The notes: a model not told the origin generated them from the letters alone. A stretch of 64,000 nucleotides of DNA from Hevea brasiliensis (GCF_030052815.1 NC_079493.1:62930691-62994690); one strand, 5' to 3'. Positions 50,917 to 63,842 are shown, counted from the first letter of the stretch. Program-made: numbers and translations.

Positions 50917-53900
50917 TATAACATCCTCCCTGAATGTATTCTGTATGTTTTATTGCTCCAATGACCTAATGTCAGTCCGTGTAAGTCAGGATGTCTAGAA
51001 CTACACTTCAGTGATAGCGAACAGACGTATAATGATGAAATAAATAAAAAGAAAATACAAGAAAAATTAAAGAAAAATAAAAGAGAGAAAATGAAACTAG
51101 GTTAAATGAGCCGGCACCGTAGCGATGGGTGACCGCACCGGGAAGTTACGGCGAAGGCAATTGCCAACTCCAGGATCGCAGGGAACCCTTGAAATTAAAT
51201 TTTGAGACATAATTAAAGGTTTATTGAAATGTAATTGACACTAGAAATATCAAAGAAAAATTAATAAATTAGTATAAAGAAAAATGAAAAATCGAGAAAT
51301 AGACAAAAATCGGTCTTATCGAAAAATTGGGAATACAACCCGAAGAAGGGCATTTTGGTTATTTGACACTTAGAGTTGTCTTTTGACTCAATTTCCATTA
51401 AAAATAAATGATATTACACTTTGAAAATGTCAAGAAAATTAAATTGAGGTACATTATATTAATAGTGAAAGAAATGAGGCATAAAATGTAAATTGTGAAA
51501 CTTTAAATCATTAAAAATTAAATTATTGTTTAGTGCTCCACTAACTCATGAAGTGGGACACATATATGAGACTTTGGGACATCAAAAACCACTTCATCTT
51601 CAACCTTCCTTAGCCAGCCGAATTGTCCTCCATGAAAACTCCATTGCCGTAGCTCACTTCAAGCTCCATACACCCATGTTCAAGCCACTTTTCACACTAA
51701 GTTCTTCATTAAAACTTGCACACTCACCTTGAGGAAGCTTTTGGTAGCAAGAAAGGAAGGATTCGGTGAGGTTTGGGGAAAGGTCTCAAGAGGTAAGTGT
51801 CCATTTCTTCTTTCTTTCTTTAGTAAATTTGATTATTAGGTTGAGATGAATTGAATGGTGAAGAGAATGGAAGGATTTGTTGGGTTATTGAATTGTTCAA
51901 TTTTGGTAGCCATGAGAACCTAAGTTGATTGAGTTTTTCTTACTTCTAATGGATGGAAATTTATGTTGATTTAGTCATTTTAAAGTTGTAATAAATTAAT
52001 TTCCATATATATGTATATTGAGTACTTGAATTTAAGGGTTTGGATAGCAAGTTGAATACCTTAGCAAATTGCCACTTTTCGTAGCCTTTAAATTCATAAA
52101 TTAATGTTTTATTTCATGAATTTCATTGATGAATTATGATGAAGATGAATTGAGGGCAGTGTATGCGAATGTTAGTGGAAGTGTTTGTATAAAATTAAGT
52201 GATCAAGTGTATTGATATTGTGTTGTTGTTGGCAGTACCTAAATGGAGCTATAAGTGCAAATTTGTGATCTCAATTGGTATGAGGCTAATTGAAGGCAAA
52301 ACTAGACATAAAATAGGCCAACTTTCATGTAGAAATGTTGCCAAAATTTTGCCTAAAAGTAACCTAAAAAAATGACCTAATCTAGAATTGGTAATGTGCA
52401 AACCCAGATTTTTGACCATATGAACAACAGTCACTAAAATAATGATAACTCACTCAAAACAGGTCCAAATGGCTTGAAATTTATATCATTGGAAAGCTTA
52501 GACATAGGGCTATAACTCTTATGAAGACACCAAAGCCCAGAAATTACCAGAACCAAATCAAATTGCTTGCCCAATTTAGGGTACCAAACTTGCCAAAATT
52601 GAACTTGAGCTAAAAATGACCTAAATTTGCATTGAAAATGCAATCTGTCCAGTTTTAGTAAATTGACCATATCTTAGTCTATACAACTCAAAATGACCTA
52701 AAATCAGAGCCAAAAGTTCAATAAGACATAGAGCTACAAATTTGCTTCTTTGACTAGAAGCTAAAAACCAAAAGAAATAGGACATTTAGCTAGATCAATC
52801 TAGCACACAAAAACTGAAAAAAATGATAATATTATACCATAAAGCCTAGAAATAATTTGGCAATAAGTGCCAACTTGTGAGAATTGTAAATTGCACTATA
52901 TTGGTAGTATATTGAAATGTAAATTGTGACATGTTGATACTAGAAAAAACTTATCCATGATGTCTAGAAAGCTCAACATTTGCATTGACTTGTGAATTGC
53001 ATAATAACTTGTAAACCCTAAAAATAAAGAATCAAACAATTAATCTTGTAATATGCCTTAGTTTTCCTAGTTTGGATAGGTTAGCATGCCAATAGGATTC
53101 TGACAGCTGTTCTATAAATAGCTTTACGCCATATTGTGTTTATACGGCTTATTATACTGCACTGTGATTTTAATAGCCTATGGCTATACGGATTTTATTA
53201 TTATACTCAGTTTATTGCCTGATTGATTATATAGCTTTTTAGCCACAGCATTTGCACACCGAGAGATACTTTGTGATCGATGGTGTGATGGCCCGAAGTA
53301 CTAGGTATCCAGTGCTAGTATATCCATTTATCCAGTCTGGTCAGTATATAGGCTACACGGGCAGTTAATTTAAATGTTATTAAATTCAAATAGCTAAATT
53401 CAGTTTATTGACATACATCACCACCAAAATTAGCAAAAAAGAAATGTTAGCAAATAAAAGCAGAAACAACAACTGCAAAGAATATCGATGTCATAAATTC
53501 ATTTATTTTATTTTAGTGTATATTTCTTTATAATTGGCACCACTAAGCATAATTGCTTAGCGTGTTGCTTTTGCTACGCGTAGGTAATGGAGACGGAGCT
53601 GGGGAGCCCAGCAGACCTACGACCGGATGAGATATCAGATCTGCACAGGAGTCCAGAGTCATCTGCACTACACTGTATATATGGTAGGACTTAGGATCTT
53701 GTGTAATGACTATCAGTTGTATTTTGACATTTTGTTATGTAATATATATATTATAAAACTTTAAGATTTGTAATAATTTGTACATATTAACTTTATATGG
53801 AGAATGTCTAGATGTATTTAAGTTATAATGGACTATATTTTGAAACTATTTAAATATTGTAAAAATCAATAGACTGTATTGAAATATTGAGACTGTGAAA

Positions 53901-54183
53901 TAGTTGAGATTTTGAGAATATTATATTGAACTATTTTTAACAGGTGAAAAAGAACTGTTTGTCCAAATTACAGACGGCACTTTACCAGATTATGGTTAAA
54001 AATTTTGCAACACTAAATTTTATTACAAGATACAAATATAACCAACATGATATGAATTTTACATAAAAGCTTCTTAAGCCAAATTGAGTATTCTGAAAAT
54101 AAGATAATCACAGACTAGGTGCTCTAGCACGCCGTGTAGCATGCATTGTTTGGCTACACTGTAGACGGGTGAGGGGTGTTACA
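50917..54183 (+). repeat. E4 5' LTR (type B, 3267 bp)
   Basis: It starts TATAACATCCTCCC (one G-to-A change in the usual TGTAACATCC) and ends GACGGGTGAGGGGTGTTACA just before the PBS. Type B, reverse complement of E1 and S1. The E3 scrap lies immediately to its left. Confidence 0.88.
53543..53580 (+). other. Paired LTR stem-loops (E4 copy)
   Basis: CTAAGCA (53543-53549) with TGCTTAG (53554-53560), then CGTGT (53561-53565) with ACGCG (53576-53580). A G-T wobble replaces one pair, so pairing is kept despite the change. Confidence 0.65.
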
Positions 54184-54188
54184 TTTAG

Positions 54189-54200
54189 TGGTATTAGAGC
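54189..54200 (+). other. E4 primer-binding site
   Basis: TGGTATTAGAGC, one C-to-T change from the standard initiator-Met site; five bases after the LTR. Confidence 0.85.
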
Positions 54201-54307
54201 ACGGTTTAGGCGTTTCTGGACCTAGATAGATTGCATATCATGCATTGCATTGTAAGTGTTAAGATGACTCTAATGCAGATCTTTTGATTTGTTATTTTGA
54301 TCAGAAT

Positions 54308-57300
54308 ATGGACTCCACATCGCAGAGAGCGGTCGATGAGGAGGTGGAGAGTCATGCTCCATCTATAACTGAGCCAGGAGACTGGAGGGAACCTGCTCCA
54401 CTAGTACAATAGGCACCAGCCACATTTTAGCAAATGGCCGAGTTCTTTAGACAGATGGCAGGAGTTATGCCACCACTACCACCTCCACATAAAAAATCTC
54501 ATATGGAGAAACTTAGAAAGTTTGGAGCAGTGGATTTTCTGGGCAAAAGGGAAGATGATTTAGTCACGGCTGAAAACTGGTTGGACAGAACTAGAAGAGT
54601 CTTAAAACAATTTCACTGTACTCCATAGCAGAATTTGGAAGCTGCTGTATCATTACTGCAAGATGATGCATACTAAAGGTGGGATACATTGACTAGTGAG
54701 GTGCCACCAGAACAAATAACTTGGGATTTCTTTCTCACTGAGTTCAGAAAGAAGTATGTGGGCAGTGTATACCTGGAAGAGAGGAGAAGGGAATTTATTA
54801 CCCTATACCAGAGACAGCTGACAGTGGCTGAATATGAAAGAGAATTTGTCAGACTGAGTCGCTATGGGCTGGAAATAGTCCCTAATGAGGCCGAGAGATG
54901 CAAGAGATTTGAGGAAGGACTCAATGATAACATTAAAGTAATGATTACAGCCTTGGGGATTATAGAGTTTTGCAAGTTAGTGGAAGCTGCACTGAAGGTC
55001 AAAAAAGTTAGAATAAATGAGCATAGTAGAAGGCACAGACAGCAGAAAAGAGGTCAGGGTCAGATTAGTACATCTTCTGCCCCTAGTAAGAAATTCAGAT
55101 GTTCGCCTACTCAGAGTTTCAGTAGAGCACCAAGTCAGGGTCAGTCATAGAGGCCCAAATCTCAGTTTGTACCAAGGAGAGGCCAGTCCACACCTTCACT
55201 GGCTAGCTCTCTAGGGACAGGGTTAGGGGTCTAACCTCAACAGTATCTGTTACTTGCCCACATTGCCAAAAATGGCATAAGGGGGAATGTTGGAGAATGA
55301 TAGGTGCTTGTTTAAGGTGTGGGTCTACAGACCACCTAATCTGAGATTGTCTGCGCAGAACTGCTACATCTACTCCGGTATCAACTATTAGTCCTGTCCC
55401 TCTAGCTCCAAGGGGTACAAAGCCGGGTAAGGTTGAGGCAGTCAGTACTTCACAGAGACTTGTATCAAAGTCTGTGGAGAGAGCAGAAGGTAGAATACCA
55501 GCTAGAGCCTGTGCTATGAGGGCACAAGAGGAACAGGATGCTCCAGATGTCATCAAGGGTACGTTCCTCCTCTATAATACTTTTGTGCATGCATTAGTGG
55601 ATCTTGGATCTACTCATTCCTATATTTGTATCAAGCTACCCATAGAAAAGGGAATACCAGTAGAGGAAAGTGACCAAGATATCCTGGTTATAAATCCGCT
55701 AGGCCACAGTGTGGTAGTAAACAAGGCATATAAGGGCTGTCCATTAAAGATTTAAGGGAAAGAGTTTTCGACAGACTTATTCGAACTGCCTTTCCATGAG
55801 TTTGACATGATTTTGGGAATGGACTGGTTATCCCATCATCAGGCAATAGTAGATTGTAAATTAAAGAGAATCTCTCTAAAAACTGCTGAGAATGAAGAAA
55901 TAACAGTTGTGGCTGAAAGGACAGATTTCTTGTCCAATGTCATCTCAGCTACAGTTGCAAGGAGATGGATGAGAAAAGGGTGTGAAGCCAATCTGGCACA
56001 TGTGGTTGACACTAGGCAGGGTAAATTTGACTTGTCTGACATACCCACAATAAGGGATTTCTCTGAGGTATTTCCTGAGGAATTACCTAGTTTGCCACTA
56101 GAAAGGGAAGTTGAATTTGCTATTGAGATTGCTCCGTATAGGATGGCACCTGCTAAATTGAAAGAGTTAAAAATCCAACTGCAAGAATTACTAAACAAGG
56201 GGTTTGTACACCCCAATGTGTCACCGTGGGGAGCTCCAGTACTGTTTATAAAGAAGAAAGATGGGACACTAAGGTGATGTGCTGATGACCGGCAGTTAAA
56301 CAAAGTAACAGTGAAGAACAAGTATCTGTTGCCTAGAATTGATGATCTATTTGATCAGTTGAAGGGAGCCGGTGTGTTTTCTAAGATTGATCTCATATCA
56401 GGGTATCATCAGCTAAGAGTTAAAGATGTAGATGTGCCTAAGACTGCATTCAAAACCCGGTATGGGCATTATGAATTCCTGGTGATGCCATTTGGGTTAA
56501 CAAACGCTCCAGCAGCATTCATGGGCCTTATGAACCATATCTTCCATCCATACTTAGATCGGTTCATAGTGGTCTTCATTTATGACATCCTGGTGTATTC
56601 CAAGGATAAAGCAGAACATGATGAGCATTTGAGAATTATTCTGTAGACTCTAAAAGAGAAGAAACTGTATGCTAAATTGTCCAAGTGTGAGTTCTGGTTG
56701 AATGAGATTGCATTCCTTAGACATGTAGTATCAACTAAAGGGATTAGAGTGGATCCCAAAAAGATTGAAGTACTGATGGAATGGAAGCTTCCCAGAAATA
56801 CAACTGAGATTAGAAGTTTCTTAGGGTTAGCTGGATATTATAGAAGATTTGTAAAGGGATTTTCCCAGATAGCTGCTCCAATGACCAAATTACTACACAA
56901 GAATATGAAAAATGACTGGAATGACAAGTGTCAAGCCAGTTTTGAGAGGCTGAAGGCTATGTTGATAGAGGTACTAGTGTTAACACAGCCAGTGTCAGGA
57001 AAAGACTTCGTAGTCTACAGTGATGCCTCACATAATGGGTTTGGGTGTGTACTCATGCAAAAAGGGAAAGTGGTCGCATATGCTTCCAGGCAGTTAAGGC
57101 CACATAAAAAGAATTACCCTACTCATGATTTGGAGTTAGTAGTAATTATCTTCGCATTGAAGATATGGAGGCATTACTTGTATGGAGAAAAATACTACAT
57201 ATACACAGACCATAAGAGTCTAAAGTATCTGCCAACCTAGAAGGATCTTAATTTGAGACAGAGGCGATGGGTTGAATTCCTGAAAGATTATGATTGTGTG

Positions 57301-58968
57301 ATTGACTTCCACCCTGGGAAGGCAAACGTAGTCACTGATGCCTTAAGTAGAAAATCTATTTTAGCATTAAGATCTCTGAATGCCCAACTGTCCTTAACTC
57401 ATGACGGAGTTATTTTGGCTAAGTTGCAAGTGAAGCCGAATCTGTTACAATAAATACAGGATGGGCAGAAGACAGATGAGAAATTAATGGTTGTTATGGG
57501 CAAAATCATTGAGGGAAAGGAAACTGAATATGAAGTGAAAGAAAATGGGTGCTTGTACTATAAAGAAAGAGTGTGTGTACTAGATGATAAAGAGTTGAAA
57601 ACCAGTATTCTGAAAGAAGCACATAATAGTGTGTATGCTATGCACCCAGGAAGCACAAAAATGTACCATGACCTGAAACTTCGATACTGGTGGCCGGGTA
57701 TGAAGAAGGATGTAGCTGACTATGTAACTAGATGCTTGACATGTCAGCAAGTCAAAGCAGAATACTAAGTTCCATCAGGTTTGTTACAGCCTATAAACAT
57801 ACCTGAATGGAAATGGGACCGAGTCACTATGGACTTTGTCAGTGGTCTACCTCTCACTCAGAAGAAGCATGATGTAGCATGGGTGATTGTAGATAGGTTG
57901 ACCAAATCAGCACATTTTTTGCTAGTCAGAACTGACTACTCATTAGAAAAGCTAGCAGAATTGTACATCTGTGAGATAGTTAGACTACATGGAATTCCAT
58001 TTTCCATCATATCTGATAGAGACCCGAGGTTTACATCTAGATTTTGGAAGAAATTACAAGAATCCTTGGGCCCACAACTCCATTTTAGTATGGCTTTTCA
58101 TCCTCAGATGGATGGACAGTCAGAAAGAATAATCTAGGTAAATTTTTAAACTCATTGAGTTATTGCAAATAATAAATTGAATTGATAATGATAATAATAA
58201 CCAAACATATGTGATAGGTCCTCGAGGATATACTGAGAAGTTGTGTTATTGAGTTTGAGGGAAGCTGGGACAGATACCTTCCACTGGCAGAATTTGCATA
58301 CAATAATAGCTATCAAGCTGGCATACAAATGGCACCCTATGAAGCACTGTAAGGGAGAAAATATAGAACACCCATATGTTGAACTGAATTGGGTGAAGAT
58401 AAGCTAGTGGGACCAGACCTGGTAAAACAGATAGAGGAAAAGGTGAAACTGATAAAGGCCAATTTAAAAGTTGCCTTAGACCGACACAAATCTTATGCTG
58501 ATTTAAAAAAGAAGGACATTGAGTATGAAGTTGGCGAGAAGGTATTTCTCAAAGTATCACTATAGAAGAAAGTGCTGAGATTCGAGAAAAAAGGGGAAAT
58601 TAAGCCCTAGGTTCATTGGCCCATATGAAGTTATTGAACGTGTGGGACCAGTAGCCTACAGATTAGCCTTACCACCTGAGCTGGACAAGATACATAACGT
58701 GTTCCATGTTTCGATGCTCAAAAGATACAGATCAGATCCTTCACATGTCATCTCAGCAGAAAAAATTGTTGTACAACCTGACCTAATATATGAAAAAGAA
58801 CCGATTAAAATCTTGACACGAGAGGTAAAAGAGCTCAGAAACAAAACAATTCCACTAGTGAAAATCCTATGGAGGCATCACAACACGGAAGAGGCAACAT
58901 GGGAGAGCGAGGAGACAATGAGGCAATAGTTCCCTCAACACTTCACATCAGGTAAATTTCGAGGATGA
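54308..58968 (+). pseudogene. E4: Tekay/Del-like gypsy gag-pol polyprotein, many stop codons
   Basis: ATG 54308 to TGA 58966. In order: gag capsid (54430-55010), zinc knuckles (about 55255-55350, CPHCQKWHKGEC then CLRCGSTDHLI), aspartic protease (55560-55830, LVDLGSTHSYI, ILGMDW), RT (56130-56650), RNase H (56900-57350, [19 protein letters not shown]), integrase zinc and DDE core (57620-58220; MDFVSGL, SDRDPRF, GQSERII) and chromodomain-like tail (58790-58968). The RT active site reads FIYD instead of FIDD, so polymerase activity is lost. About a dozen in-frame stops occur, mostly at Gln or Trp positions of the relatives, plus a frameshift near 55230 and a small in-frame deletion near 56130. 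It has the longest coding stretch of its family here. Confidence 0.93.
58138..58217 (+). other. Intron-like GT-AG insertion in E4 integrase
   Basis: 80 bp begin GTAAATTTTT and end TGTGATAG, between the RII(stop) codons and VLEDILRSC. It differs from E1's copy (27537-27615) at only a few positions and by one base in length. Neither 79 nor 80 is a multiple of three, so the integrase frame holds only if it is removed. Confidence 0.65.
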
Positions 58969-58975
58969 AATTTTT

Positions 58976-58992
58976 ATTTAGAGGGGAAGAGT
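58976..58992 (+). other. E4 polypurine tract
   Basis: TTAGAGGGGAAGAG directly before the 3' LTR start at 58993, just after the pol stop. Confidence 0.88.
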
Positions 58993-59199
58993 TGTAACAT
59001 CGTCCCTGTATGTATTATGTACGTTCTGTTGCTTCGGTGACCTAATGTTAGTCCGAGCAAGTCAAGATGTCTAGAACTACACTTCAGTGATAGTGAACAG
59101 ATATATAATGATGAAACAAATAAAAAGAAAATACAAGAAAAATTAAAGAAAAATAAAAGAGAGAAAACGAAACTAAGTTACACGAGCTGGCACCGTAGC
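58993..59199 (+). repeat. E4 3' LTR fragment
   Basis: It starts TGTAACATCGTCCCTG and matches 50917-51122 of the 5' LTR. E5 interrupts it after CACCGTAGC; GTAGC (59195-59199) is E5's left flank. The remainder lies beyond the window. Confidence 0.9.
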
Positions 59200-62100
59200 T
59201 GTAACACCCTCCCGATAACCACTCCGTACATCCTACTGTTCCGGTGACCGGTGTCGGCCCGGACAGCTAGAACGTCCGGAAAAATATTTAAACTAAAGTC
59301 AGGAACCATAATTAACTCAAATATTAATAAGAAACACTTAGTAAAAATTTTAGAAATAAAATACAACCAAGCAAAACGAGCCGGTGCCCAAGCGATGGGT
59401 AACCGGAGAGAAGTTGCGGTTCTCGCAACGAGGAGCCCTAGACCCGGGGGAAAAATTACAAAATAATTTTTGGGACTCCAGAGAAGGGTAATTGAGGTTC
59501 CCATGGCATTAGAATGCCAAGAAAATACCTAGAAAAATTTTTCAATCGGTACAGACGATTTTGACCCATTAAGCTAAACGGAGGGCATTTTGGTCATTTC
59601 GCCTTCCGAGGTGATTTTTGGCCGACTTGTCCAGTTGAGTAAATAATTAATATGACATAAAATATGAAGAAACATTGCTAGAAATTAAATTGAAACTTGA
59701 TAGAAAAGAAAAGAAAGAAAAAGGAGCTTAATTGGGAATTATGATGTCATGCTTAGGTAATTAAAAGTGTATTGGCCAATCAAATTTAAGCAAGTCCATT
59801 AAAATGAAATAAAAATGGGTAATGAGGCAGAATTCTAGAAACCCAAAACCAGCTCCCTCTCTTCTTCTTCACGCCACTCACTCACTCTTACCCATTCCAC
59901 CATTAACAACCTTTCATCCTTCATCTTTCTTAGCTTTCTTCCACTAAAAACCCTAACTACCAACACAAAAATTCATTCTATCATCTTGGTGATTATTGTG
60001 GGAGCAAAAAGAAAAGGAAACCAAGACTTTGAGGAAGGGAAAAATTCTGCCACTTGAGGTTAGTGCATTTATATCTTAAAAACTCATTATTTTCATGGTT
60101 TGGGACTTGAAACTAGTAAGGATTGTGATTTAAATTAACAAAAACTTATGTGTATAACATCTTGAATTTTGGCTGCCCTAGCTATGGAATAGGGGGAAGT
60201 GTTTTGATGAGCTTAGAGTGGAATAGAAACCATGTTGAAGTGATAAACATATGAGCAATGCATTGGTAGCTACTAAGATACATGGCATAAACCATGAATT
60301 TGAATTAGGGTTTGGAAACGTGAAAATGTGACTTGGCTTAGGAAATTATTAGAGAGCATTTTAATGGTCAATTAGTGACCATTTTAGGTAATTTGACCAA
60401 CAAATGGACAGAAAAATGAGATTGCAAAGTGAGGATTGCAGGCTGCCCTAGGACAACAGTATAGGGACTGAAAATTCAGTCCCTTTGCACTGCCATAACT
60501 TGGGCTGTGTTAGTCCAATTGAAGTTTGGCCAATTGGACATGAAACTAGGCTTATAATAGCACATTTTTGCTGAAGAAACCATGCCCAAAACACCAAAGC
60601 AAGAAGACCAAAACTTGGCCCCAATCCGGATACCCTGCAGCTGGTTCTGCAGAATTGACCAAATGAATAGTAACTGTTCATTTGGCCATAACTCACTGTA
60701 GATTTGGTCAATTGACCTGAAATTTTTACAGCAACAAGTTAAGACATAGACAAACAACTTTCATGCAGGAACCTACCCCAAATTATGGCCAGAACCCATC
60801 CAACCAAGTGACTCTAGTTACTGTTCATGCACTGTAGATAAGGTAATTTTCTGCAGAATGCACATTCGGCCAGCTTGGGTCTTTGGACCATATCTAGAGC
60901 TACAAAACTCCAAATGGAGTGATTCAAAAAAGGAAATTCAACTAGACAAAATAAAGAACAACTTTCATGTTTTACATTTCTTCAAATTCCTATAGTAATA
61001 GTGTCCAATGGAACAGTGAAGTTGACTCACCAAAATTGAAAATTCTGCTTGTGTTGAGTTACACTTTGGAATGGTATTAACACTTAATGCCAATAAGTTT
61101 TAAACACCAAATGTGGTATGTTGGGAGTGCCAAAGTCAATGTACACATTTGTATTCTAAAAGTCAACATTTTTGTTGACCAATGATGAATAGTGACACCA
61201 AAAATTTGAAATTCACAAATTGAAGAATTTAAAAGTTTCAAATGCCCTAGTATACCTAACAAGATTGGTTTGGATAGTTTGGCATGCCAATAGGGTTCAG
61301 TTAGCAGTACTGCACATGGCAAAAATGCCATTCTGTGATTTCATGGCTTTTAGCCATTCTGACTTTGTATTGAGACTTGGCCTTGTGCCTGATATTATTT
61401 ACAACTTGTTAGCTGCTCTGTTGCACACCGGGAGATGCATATGTGACCGATGGTGTGACGGCTCGAGGTACTAGGTACCCAGTGCCAGTTTACCCGTTAT
61501 CCAGTCCAGTCATCTAGTGTAGGTTACTTGGGGCAACCAGATGAATGAAAATGAGCAATGTAGAAGAAATAAAGGAATGGATATACAAATACATGACAAA
61601 CAAAACATGCATATGCAATACATATTTATATCTGTTATTTCTTGTTATTTTATTATTGCACCACTAAGCATTATTGCTTAGCGCGTTGCTTTTGCCACGC
61701 GTAGGTTCTGGAGATACCGATCGTGAGCCCAGTAGACCACAGACTGGGTGAGTCCATCCGGCAGTTCTACTCAGTGTCCGTGTCACCTCAACTTCTGCTG
61801 TGCATTGGTAGGACACTAGGTGTCATTTTGACATTTTGTAACTAAATTTTGATTTTTCTTCATATGTAATTAGACTTGTGTAATGTATATTGATGTATAT
61901 GTAAATTATGAAAATTGTATTTGTTAATAGAAATTGAAATGTTGAAATCTTGATATTGAGTTTGGTGTTGATATTGGAGTTTGAGATGATGGAATAAAAA
62001 TATTGGAAGTGTTTTTAACAGGTTCCGAAGAACTGTTTTCTCCATTTTTAGCCGATACTCCGCCGGATTTTCTTTAAAATTTTCGGAACCTCAAAATAAT

Positions 62101-62250
62101 AATGTTTGAAATAAATGGCTTAAATAAATCATATTTCATAAATTAGTTTCAAAAGCATGATACAAATTAAGTAAGGTATATTAGAGTATGCCGGTACACT
62201 GTGTGGCCTTACTTACTCGGGTACACTGTACACGGGTAAGGGGTGTCACA
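59200..62250 (+). repeat. E5 5' LTR (type A, 3051 bp)
   Basis: It starts TGTAACACCCTCCCGATAAC and ends GGTAAGGGGTGTCACA before the PBS. Type A like EA and S3. The 3' partner is outside the window. Confidence 0.92.
61664..61701 (+). other. Paired LTR stem-loops (E5 copy, both perfect)
   Basis: CTAAGCA (61664-61670), 4-nt loop, TGCTTAG (61675-61681); then CGCGT (61682-61686) with ACGCG (61697-61701). This is the cleanest example in the window. Confidence 0.65.
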
Positions 62251-62255
62251 TTTAG

Positions 62256-62267
62256 TGGTATCAGAGC
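62256..62267 (+). other. E5 primer-binding site
   Basis: TGGTATCAGAGC, five bases after the LTR. Confidence 0.92.
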
Positions 62268-62377
62268 ACGGTTTAGGCGTTTCTGGGCCTAGATTGAGTC
62301 CATACCATGCATTGCATTTGTAAGAGTTGAGGTGACACTAACGCAAATCTGTTTATCCTTCTTATTTTGAATAGGAT

Positions 62378-63194
62378 ATGGACCCTTCATCTCAGAGAGC
62401 CGTTGAGGAGGAAGTGGAGAGTCATGCTCCACCTAACTGAGACTGGGGGCATGAGAGAATCTGCTCCGCCAACTCAAGCAGAGCCTATGGCCGGGGTAAT
62501 GCCAGCACCACCACCACCACCACCAACTCCACAGCAGAAATCACACCTGGAAAGGCTAAGGATGTTTGGAGCTGTGGACTTCTATGGCAAGAGAGAAGAT
62601 GACTCATTGCGGTAGAATTGGTTGAGCAGGCAAAGTACTAAAACAACTTCACTGCACTCCAGCAAAACAGAAGTCGCCATCTCTTTCTTGCAAGATGATG
62701 CATATGAGTGGTGGGACACCGTGTCGATGAAGTGCAGCGGAAAAGTAACTTGGGATTTCTTTCTTTACGAGTTCAAGAAGAAATATGTGGATCTTGTATA
62801 CCGAAGAGAAGAAGAGAATTTATTAACCTGAGGCAGAGACAATTGTCAGTGGCTGAGTATGAGAAAGAATTCGTCCGATTAAGCCGCTATGGAAGGGAGA
62901 TAGTCCCAAATGAAGCTGAAAGATGCAAGAGATTTGAAGAGGGACTAAATAACAACATCAAGATCCAGCTCACCGCCTTGGGAATCACAGAATTTACCAA
63001 GTTAGTGGAAGCTGCAATAAAGGTGGAAAAAGTAAGAATTAGTGAATAGACCAGAAGGGATAGACAGCAGAAGAGGGTACCAGGTCAGTCTAGTTTCGCT
63101 CCTGGATTTGGGAAGAAGTTTAAGGGTCCTCCTGCACAGAGTTCGGGTCAGCCACAGGGTCAGGGTCAGTCTCAGGGGCCCAAGCCACAGTTCA
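62378..63194 (+). pseudogene. E5 gag, frameshifted and cut by C4
   Basis: ATG 62378 (MDPSSQRAVEEEVESHAPP) meets a TGA after a deletion. The protein then continues in other frames: a proline run and SHLERLRMFGAVDFYGKRED (about 62500-62610), KVTWDFFLYEFKKKYVD, then REFINLRQRQLSVAEYEKEF, LSRYGREIVP and KLVEAAIKVEKVRISE up to a TAG near 63047. A Gln/Gly/Ser-rich linker follows. The first residues match E0's gag more closely than E4's. C4 truncates it before the zinc knuckles at 63195; whether pol follows is unknown. Confidence 0.88.
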
Positions 63195-63842
63195 TGAAGG
63201 AACGGAAGCGTGAAAAACACAAGATTATACCATTGAATTCAAAAATTTTCACCTAGGGTCACAAGCACCATGCAAGATTTATTTTTATCTATTTGATTTC
63301 AATGATAAACAACATATTAAAACTCTTTTAATATGTTTTTTGGATCTGTATTTGCCATTTAAGATTTTAAAATTAATCAGATTAATTTTAGAACCCTAGA
63401 TTAAATCAAGAACGATTACACTAACCTCTTGATATCTTTGCAGTGTATGCGCCTTTGAGATCGTCTTGAGGACACGGATGTTGTCCCTCTAGCTTGTCCA
63501 CACCAAGAACACCTATGGCAGCCCTTGAACAGCTTCTAAAGCCTTTTCTATTAATTAGAAATTCAAGTTCTGCCTTTTAAGAGATTAGAGATGCAAACAG
63601 GACACTAGAAACAATTTCTAGCGTTCTTAATTCAAGAGATTGATGGCTAATCTCTTTGAATTGATGAGAGATGAAGAGAAATAGCTGGAGAGGCTCAAAG
63701 TGGCGTGACATATGAGAGGAGAGGCTGCTGGTTGTGTTTTCTTTTCATAACCCCACTTAAATAGCTAGGTTAACACATTAAACCCTAGCCACATGTCACC
63801 TTTTGATTAGCTCTAGGTTTAAGTGACCCAATCACATTGTGC
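63195..63842 (-). mobile_element. C4: copia LTR (C1 family), partial
   Basis: It begins TGAAGGAACGGAAGC with flank GTTCA (63190-63194) and follows C1's LTR to about 63842 (CACATTGTGCC). At that point the sequence turns back on itself. Only about the first 650 bp of the 2.1-kb LTR are present before the fold-back. Confidence 0.88.

Noticed and set aside
55839..56321. 160-codon minus-strand frame in E4
   Set aside because: Antisense shadow of the E4 protease-RT coding strand.
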